Position numbers and translations under genes: made by a program
Shown here: positions 21,182 through 25,105 of the stretch, in pieces
Layout: each line of letters opens with the position of its first letter
Numbering within the stretch: the stretch's first letter is position 1
Notes under the pieces: generated by a model
What the model was told of the DNA's origin: nothing
The model's database searches: none
Seen by the model: the letters and a program-made list of their open reading frames with translations, nothing else
From: an uncultured Clostridia bacterium
GTDB taxonomy: Bacteria; Bacillota; Clostridia; Oscillospirales; Acutalibacteraceae
NCBI GenBank assembly: GCA_946610835.1
Contig: CAMOCU010000001.1
Location: 1-25,105 of the forward strand
Length of the DNA stretch: 25,105 bases
Direction of reading: 5' to 3'

Positions 21182-21238
21182 GGAGCATGCAGGGGCTTTG
21201 ACCTCCTTTTCTGCTGCATGCTCCATTTGCAAAGGAGG
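21182..21238 (+). promoter_or_regulatory. Hairpin with anti-ribosome-site loop before the HNH gene
   Basis: A perfect 11-bp stem (21182-21192 with 21214-21224, GGAGCATGCAG/CTGCATGCTCC) encloses a 21-base loop containing CCTCCTTT (21202-21209), the exact complement of the HNH ribosome site AAAGGAGG (21231-21238). Loop-to-ribosome-site pairing could restrain HNH translation. It could also be part of a DNA packaging signal. Confidence 0.45.
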
Positions 21239-21246
21239 AAAACTGA

Positions 21247-21603
21247 TTGCCGAAAAAAGCAAAGCGACCATGTAAGTTCCCTGGTTGCCCGAACCTCACT
21301 GAAAAAGATTACTGCCAAAAACACGCGACAGTTGCCGCGAAAGCGTATAACAGATATAAGCGCGATCCGGAAAGCAAGCGACGTTATGACGGCAGATGGA
21401 AAAGAATCCGCACAGCGTATGTACAGGAGCATCCGCTGTGCGAAGAATGCTTGCGGCATGGACATATGACGCCTGTGGAAGAAGTACACCACATTGTACC
21501 TCTGTCTATGGGGGGTACCAATGTTTTTAATAATTTAATGAGTTTGTGTCAGTCGTGCCACACTCAAAAGCATATGGAGATTGGAGACCGTAAGACGTTT
21601 TGA
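21247..21603 (+). CDS. HNH endonuclease of the packaging module
   Basis: 118 residues. The HNH core has zinc-binding CxxC pairs (Cys65/68 LCEEC; Cys101/104 CQSC) around VEEVHHIVPLSMGGTNVFNNLMSLC, with catalytic His82 and the Asn run. An N-terminal basic zinc-binding patch (CKFPGCPNLTEKDYCQKH) is common in this family. Such nucleases beside terminase genes are needed for cleavage at the packaging site in HK97-like cos phages. It starts at TTG 21247 with AAAGGAGG 8 bases upstream. Confidence 0.92.
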   Translation: MPKKAKRPCKFPGCPNLTEKDYCQKHATVAAKAYNRYKRDPESKRRYDGRWKRIRTAYVQEHPLCEECLRHGHMTPVEEVHHIVPLSMGGTNVFNNLMSLCQSCHTQKHMEIGDRKTF

Positions 21604-21699
21604 GGCCCGAGGGGGGGTCAAAATCTCTGCGGCCTTCTTCTTTTCAGCGACGTTTGGGTCACGCGCGAATTTTTCCGGAAACTGAACGGGGGGATAGAA
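21604..21699. other. Intergenic HNH-terminase segment, possible cos region
   Basis: 96 bases between the HNH and small-terminase genes with G-runs (GGGGGGG near 21611 and GGGGGG near 21690). In HNH-containing phages the packaging site usually lies here. The cut site cannot be read from sequence alone. Confidence 0.3.
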
Positions 21700-22191
21700 A
21701 TGGCCAGAGATGGGACTGTACGATCCGGGACAAAGGGGAACAAAGGCGGCGGACAATCCAATCCGAAACCGCCGGATTTATCTGTAATCCCGATAAAACA
21801 TGTAAATATTTCACAATACGAAAAGCCTGATCCGTTTCTGAACGAAAAGCAGGCCGGTGCTGTGACGCTGAAAGGGAGGGATGTATATTACAAGCTTATG
21901 GTTTGGCTCGACCAGGCCGGCTGCAAAAACATCCAGCCGAAGCTTGTGGAAGAGTATGCATTGTCCTATGCCAGATGGCGGCAAGCCGAAAAGCTTATCA
22001 GTAAGCATGGCCTGCTCGCACCGCATCCAACGACAGGCGTTCCGATGACATCACCGTTGGTCAGTGTGTCGCAGGGATATTACAAACAAATGCACGCGGC
22101 ATGGTATGCGATTTGGGACGTCCTCAAAACGACGGCAAAACCGGCTGCAGAGCAGGATGATATGGAGATGCTTCTTGCGGAGATTGGATAA
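21700..22191 (+). CDS. terS: Terminase small subunit, P27 family
   Basis: 163 residues. A basic Gly-rich N-terminus (MARDGTVRSGTKGNKGGG) is followed by ALSYARWRQAEKLISKHGLLAPHPTTGVPMTSPLVSVSQGYYKQMHAAW, the helical core of P27-type small terminases, where the conserved Pro/Ser segment lies between the helices. It recognises phage DNA and regulates the large subunit. It has GGGGGGAT before the ATG. Confidence 0.87.
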   Translation: MARDGTVRSGTKGNKGGGQSNPKPPDLSVIPIKHVNISQYEKPDPFLNEKQAGAVTLKGRDVYYKLMVWLDQAGCKNIQPKLVEEYALSYARWRQAEKLISKHGLLAPHPTTGVPMTSPLVSVSQGYYKQMHAAWYAIWDVLKTTAKPAAEQDDMEMLLAEIG

Positions 22192-22193
22192 AA

Positions 22194-22924
22194 TGGGAGA
22201 TAGCGAACTTTTAAGAGGCATGTCGTCAGATTTCGGCGACGTCATGAACAGTAATTTCTGGAATTTGAATTTGCATTCCGGAGAGGAAAGACCGGGAAAA
22301 GCGAAAAAGGAAAAGGAAGTCATTAACGGCGACAAGCACATGAAGGCATCCAGCCACACGGGGACTGCAGATCATTTGCACAAACGCGTGATTGGAGAAA
22401 TCGCGCTGGAAAAAGAATTGACCTGGCATTTCAAACCGGGGCAAATCTGGCATTGCATATCCAACGGAGATGTGGATTTTTTAAGCTATTTGAGGCTGAT
22501 GGTCAAACAACAGCACGTGCGTTACATGCTGATCGCAACATGGGTCATGCAAATGACAGATGCATTGGAAATGCAAACATGGCTGGAAAAAGGATATGTT
22601 GACAGGATTGATTTTTATTTTGGCGAGATCATGCCGAATTCCTATCGGCCGGTTTACGATAAGGTTTGCAAAGACCTGATCGTGCAAGATGCACGCGTCG
22701 CTGTATTCCGCAATCATTCAAAAGTCTGCGCAGGTTACGGGGATCAATATGCATGGGCAATGGAGAGTAGCGCAAATGTTGTTTCCAATCCTCGATGTGA
22801 AAATATGACGATCTCCATTGACGAGCAGACAGCAGACTTTTACAAGGCGTGGTATGACGGGATCAAAAGCTTCCAGAGGGATTTTGACGGATGGAAACCA
22901 TGGCAAAAAACGAATATACCGTAA
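22194..22924 (+). CDS. PLD-like protein encoded between the terminase genes
   Basis: 243 residues. FLSYLRLMVKQQHVRYMLIATWVMQMTDALEMQTWLEKGYVDRIDFYFGE is a Rossmann-like opening, and VAVFRNHSKVCAGYG followed by WAMESSANVVSNPRCENMTI gives the H-x-K and S-x-N elements of a phospholipase-D-type active site; the usual Asp after H-x-K is not at its normal spacing. Only one such half is present, so a dimer would be needed. Similar proteins occupy this slot in other clostridial phages but have no assigned role. DNA binding or nuclease activity in packaging is an inference. Its end overlaps the large-terminase start by 34 bases. Confidence 0.72.
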
Positions 22925-24492
22925 CACGCTTTATGGCCGACAGCAGTCATTATGACGTTCAAAAGGCAGACCGTGCTGTACGTTTTATTCAAAATTTGAA
23001 GCATACAAAAGGAATCTGGGAAAACAAGCCCTTCCTTCTGCTTCCGTGGCAGGAACAGATTATTCGGGATCTCTTCGGCGTTGTAAAAAAGAACGGATAC
23101 CGGCAATTCACAACAGCTTATGTAGAAATTCCAAAAAAGATGGGCAAATCCGAGCTGGCTGCGGCAATCGCACTACTGTTGCTGTGTGCAGACGGCGAGC
23201 CGAAAGCAGAGGTGTACGGATGTGCTGCGGATCGGCAGCAAGCATCCATTGTTTTCAACGTTGCGGCGGATATGGTTCGCAAATGTGATGCGCTGCAGCG
23301 GCGTATCCGAATTATTCCATCGCGCCGAATGATGGAAACAAAAGACGGGAGTATCTATCAGGTCCTTTCCGCAGAAGTTAACACAAAGCATGGATTTAAT
23401 GTTTCCGGCGTAGTATTCGACGAATTACATGCTCAGCCGAACAGGCGGCTGTTTGACGTCATGACAAAAGGCAGCGGCGACGCACGCACGCAGCCGCTAT
23501 TTTTCCTGATTACAACTGCAGGCACGGATACACATTCTGTGTGTTACCAGCAACATCAAAAAGCAAAAGACATTCTGGAAGGGCGCAAAATCGACGCCAC
23601 TTTTTATCCGGTTATTTACGGCGCAGACGAGGAGGATGACTGGACAGACCCAAAAACATGGTATAAGGCGAATCCTTCGCTTGGCGTAACTGTTGCGCTT
23701 GACAAAGTACAAGCCGCATGCGAGAGCGCAAAGCTGATCCCGGACGAAGAGAACACATTCAGGCAGCTACGATTGAACCAGTGGGTAAAGCAAACTGTGC
23801 GCTGGATGCCGATGCACCTGTGGGACAAATGTGCAATTCCCGCTGATCCCGAAAAGCTTAAAGGACGCGTTTGTTACGGTGGGCTGGATCTGTCCAGTAC
23901 CACAGATATTACAGCGTTTGTGCTTGTATTTCCGCCCACGCCGGAGGATGATCTGTATTATGTTTTGCCGTATTTCTGGATCCCGGCGGAAAATCTTGCG
24001 CAGCGCGTCCGGCGAGATCATGTGCCATATGACGTCTGGCAACGTCAGGGATATTTGATGATGACAGATGGTAATGTCGTGCATTACGGTTTTATTGAAC
24101 GGTTTATTGATGCACTCGGCAAAGATTACAACATCCGAGAGATTGCATTTGATCGCTGGGGTGCGGTACAAATGGTACAAAATCTTGAAGGAATGGGCTT
24201 TACAGTTGTTGCATTTGGCCAAGGATTTCGTGATATGTCGCCGCCGAGCAAAGAGCTGATGAAGCTTGTGCTCGAGGGTAAAATTGCACACGGCGGGCAC
24301 CCAGTGTTGCGCTGGATGCTCGACAATGTGACGGTGCGTACAGACCCGGCCGGCAACATCAAGCCGGACAAAGAACGTTCGACGGAAAAGATCGACGGCG
24401 CGATCGCGCTGATTATGGCGCTTTCGAGAGCAATCGTAAACGGGAATAACAGCGGCTCTGTTTATGACAGCAGGTCGCTGCTTTTTATTTGA
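22891..24492 (+). CDS. terL: Terminase large subunit (ATPase and nuclease)
   Basis: 533 residues. Walker A variant IPKKMGKSE (about 80-88), Walker B GVVFDELH with Asp177/Glu178 and a coupling TTAGT (about 208-212) form the packaging motor. The nuclease domain has Asp333 (YGGLDLSST), Asp421 (IAFDRWG) and Asp502 (KIDGAIAL). It pumps DNA into the prohead and cuts it. I chose ATG 22891 with GAGGG about 10 bases upstream; ATG 22900 is possible. The start lies inside the PLD-like gene, so translation is coupled. Confidence 0.95.
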   Translation: METMAKNEYTVTRFMADSSHYDVQKADRAVRFIQNLKHTKGIWENKPFLLLPWQEQIIRDLFGVVKKNGYRQFTTAYVEIPKKMGKSELAAAIALLLLCADGEPKAEVYGCAADRQQASIVFNVAADMVRKCDALQRRIRIIPSRRMMETKDGSIYQVLSAEVNTKHGFNVSGVVFDELHAQPNRRLFDVMTKGSGDARTQPLFFLITTAGTDTHSVCYQQHQKAKDILEGRKIDATFYPVIYGADEEDDWTDPKTWYKANPSLGVTVALDKVQAACESAKLIPDEENTFRQLRLNQWVKQTVRWMPMHLWDKCAIPADPEKLKGRVCYGGLDLSSTTDITAFVLVFPPTPEDDLYYVLPYFWIPAENLAQRVRRDHVPYDVWQRQGYLMMTDGNVVHYGFIERFIDALGKDYNIREIAFDRWGAVQMVQNLEGMGFTVVAFGQGFRDMSPPSKELMKLVLEGKIAHGGHPVLRWMLDNVTVRTDPAGNIKPDKERSTEKIDGAIALIMALSRAIVNGNNSGSVYDSRSLLFI

Positions 24493-24505
24493 TGAGGTGG
24501 GGAAC

Positions 24506-25105
24506 ATGGCAAGCTTGAAAAAGCTGTTTCGCTCACGGAGCAAGCTTCAAAACCGTCTCGCCGGAAGCGGCGGTATGGTGTATATGGGTTATTCGACATC
24601 TGGTAATGTTGTAACAGAGCGATCTGCCATGCAGATGACTGCCGTATACGCCTGCGTCAGAATTCTTGCCGAGGCAGTTGCCGCTTTGCCGCTGCATCTT
24701 TATCGGTACAAAGACGGCGCAAAAGAAAAAGCGACAGACAATCTACTGTATTTTTTGCTGCATGACGAACCAAATCCTGAAATGAGCAGCTTCACATTTC
24801 GCGAGACGCTGATGACGCATCTGCTGTTGTGGGGCAACGCTTATGCACAGATTATACGGAACGGCAAAGGTGAGATCGTTGCGCTTTATCCGCTCATGCC
24901 TACGCGCATGACAGTGGACAGAGATGATACCGGGAGGATCGTGTACATATACAGCCGATATGATGATGAGGCGCAAAAAGGAGTAGGAACTGTAGTGTTG
25001 GATTCGTCTGATGTGCTGCATGTTCCCGGTCTCGGTTATGACGGTCTGGTGGGGTATTCGCCGATCGCAATGGCAAAGAACGCAATCGGCCTTGCGATCG
25101 CGACC
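24506..25105 (+). CDS. HK97-type portal protein (3' end beyond window)
   Basis: 200 codons seen. MQMTAVYACVRILAEAVAALPLHLYRY ... FLLHDEPNPEMSSFTFRETLMTHLLLWGNAYAQIIRNGKGEIVALYPLMP is the signature opening of HK97-family portals, the dodecameric ring through which DNA enters the capsid. GAGGTGGGG lies before ATG 24506, 13 bases after the terminase stop. Protease and major capsid genes would be expected next, outside the window. Confidence 0.93.
   Translation, partial: MASLKKLFRSRSKLQNRLAGSGGMVYMGYSTSGNVVTERSAMQMTAVYACVRILAEAVAALPLHLYRYKDGAKEKATDNLLYFLLHDEPNPEMSSFTFRETLMTHLLLWGNAYAQIIRNGKGEIVALYPLMPTRMTVDRDDTGRIVYIYSRYDDEAQKGVGTVVLDSSDVLHVPGLGYDGLVGYSPIAMAKNAIGLAIAT

Noticed and set aside
1..25105. 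tRNA, rRNA or insertion sequence
   Set aside because: No cloverleaf-like sequence, rRNA segment, transposase gene or terminal inverted repeats were recognised in the window.

Overview
The window shows the left part of a temperate, tailed (HK97-type packaging) prophage inserted next to a chromosomal subtilase gene. The host is probably a moderately GC-rich gut-type Clostridia (Oscillospiraceae/Ruminococcaceae-like). This rests on the AGGAGG ribosome sites, the frequent GTG/TTG starts and the set of small phage genes typical of clostridial prophages; it is inference, since no rRNA or housekeeping gene is present.

Layout. (1) 1-2314, minus: an exported S8 (subtilisin/C5a-peptidase-like) protease, cut by the window edge, with its own promoter and a phased set of CTTAAG boxes upstream. 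(2) 2440-2504: the likely prophage edge. (3) 2505-5853, minus: the lysogeny module, made of a tyrosine integrase, a Cys-rich protein, a DnaQ-type exonuclease with a BRCT domain and a LexA/CI-like S24 repressor. A short plus-strand RNA with promoter and terminator appears to sit in the integrase leader. (4) 5854-6229: a divergent switch with back-to-back consensus promoters and four copies of a TAGCC-type operator. (5) 6004-12645, plus: the early region, with a Cro-like protein, many small genes joined by ATGA overlaps, two paralogous DNA-binding proteins, a membrane-anchored SleB-like protein, a C5-cytosine methyltransferase, an ASCH-like protein and a DUF4406-like protein. (6) 12744-19050, plus: replication/recombination, with an SMC-like ATPase, a RecE-like PD-(D/E)XK nuclease, SSB, an ERCC4-type nuclease, a CHC2 primase fragment and a DUF927 helicase. 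(7) 19051-19388: a 338-bp gene-free block with TGTCACGGGT iterons around a 43-bp A/T-rich stretch, the best candidate for the replication origin. (8) 19389-21126: a hypothetical gene, an adenine methyltransferase interrupted at a G11 tract, and a sigma-region-4-like late regulator. (9) 21127-25105: the packaging operon, with HNH endonuclease, P27-family small terminase, a PLD-like protein, the large terminase and the start of the portal gene.

How it works together (inference): the S24 repressor silences the rightward early promoter and autoregulates. After induction the Cro-like protein and early genes are expressed, the replisome genes act at the iterons, and the sigma-like protein switches on packaging from a promoter whose -35 region is replaced by a TGTCAC-N3-TGTCACG pair, the same heptamers seen in the putative origin.

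Most notable: the G11 tract that decides the frame of the adenine methyltransferase; the RNA-level control signals around the integrase ribosome site; and the reuse of one repeat in both the putative origin and the late promoter.
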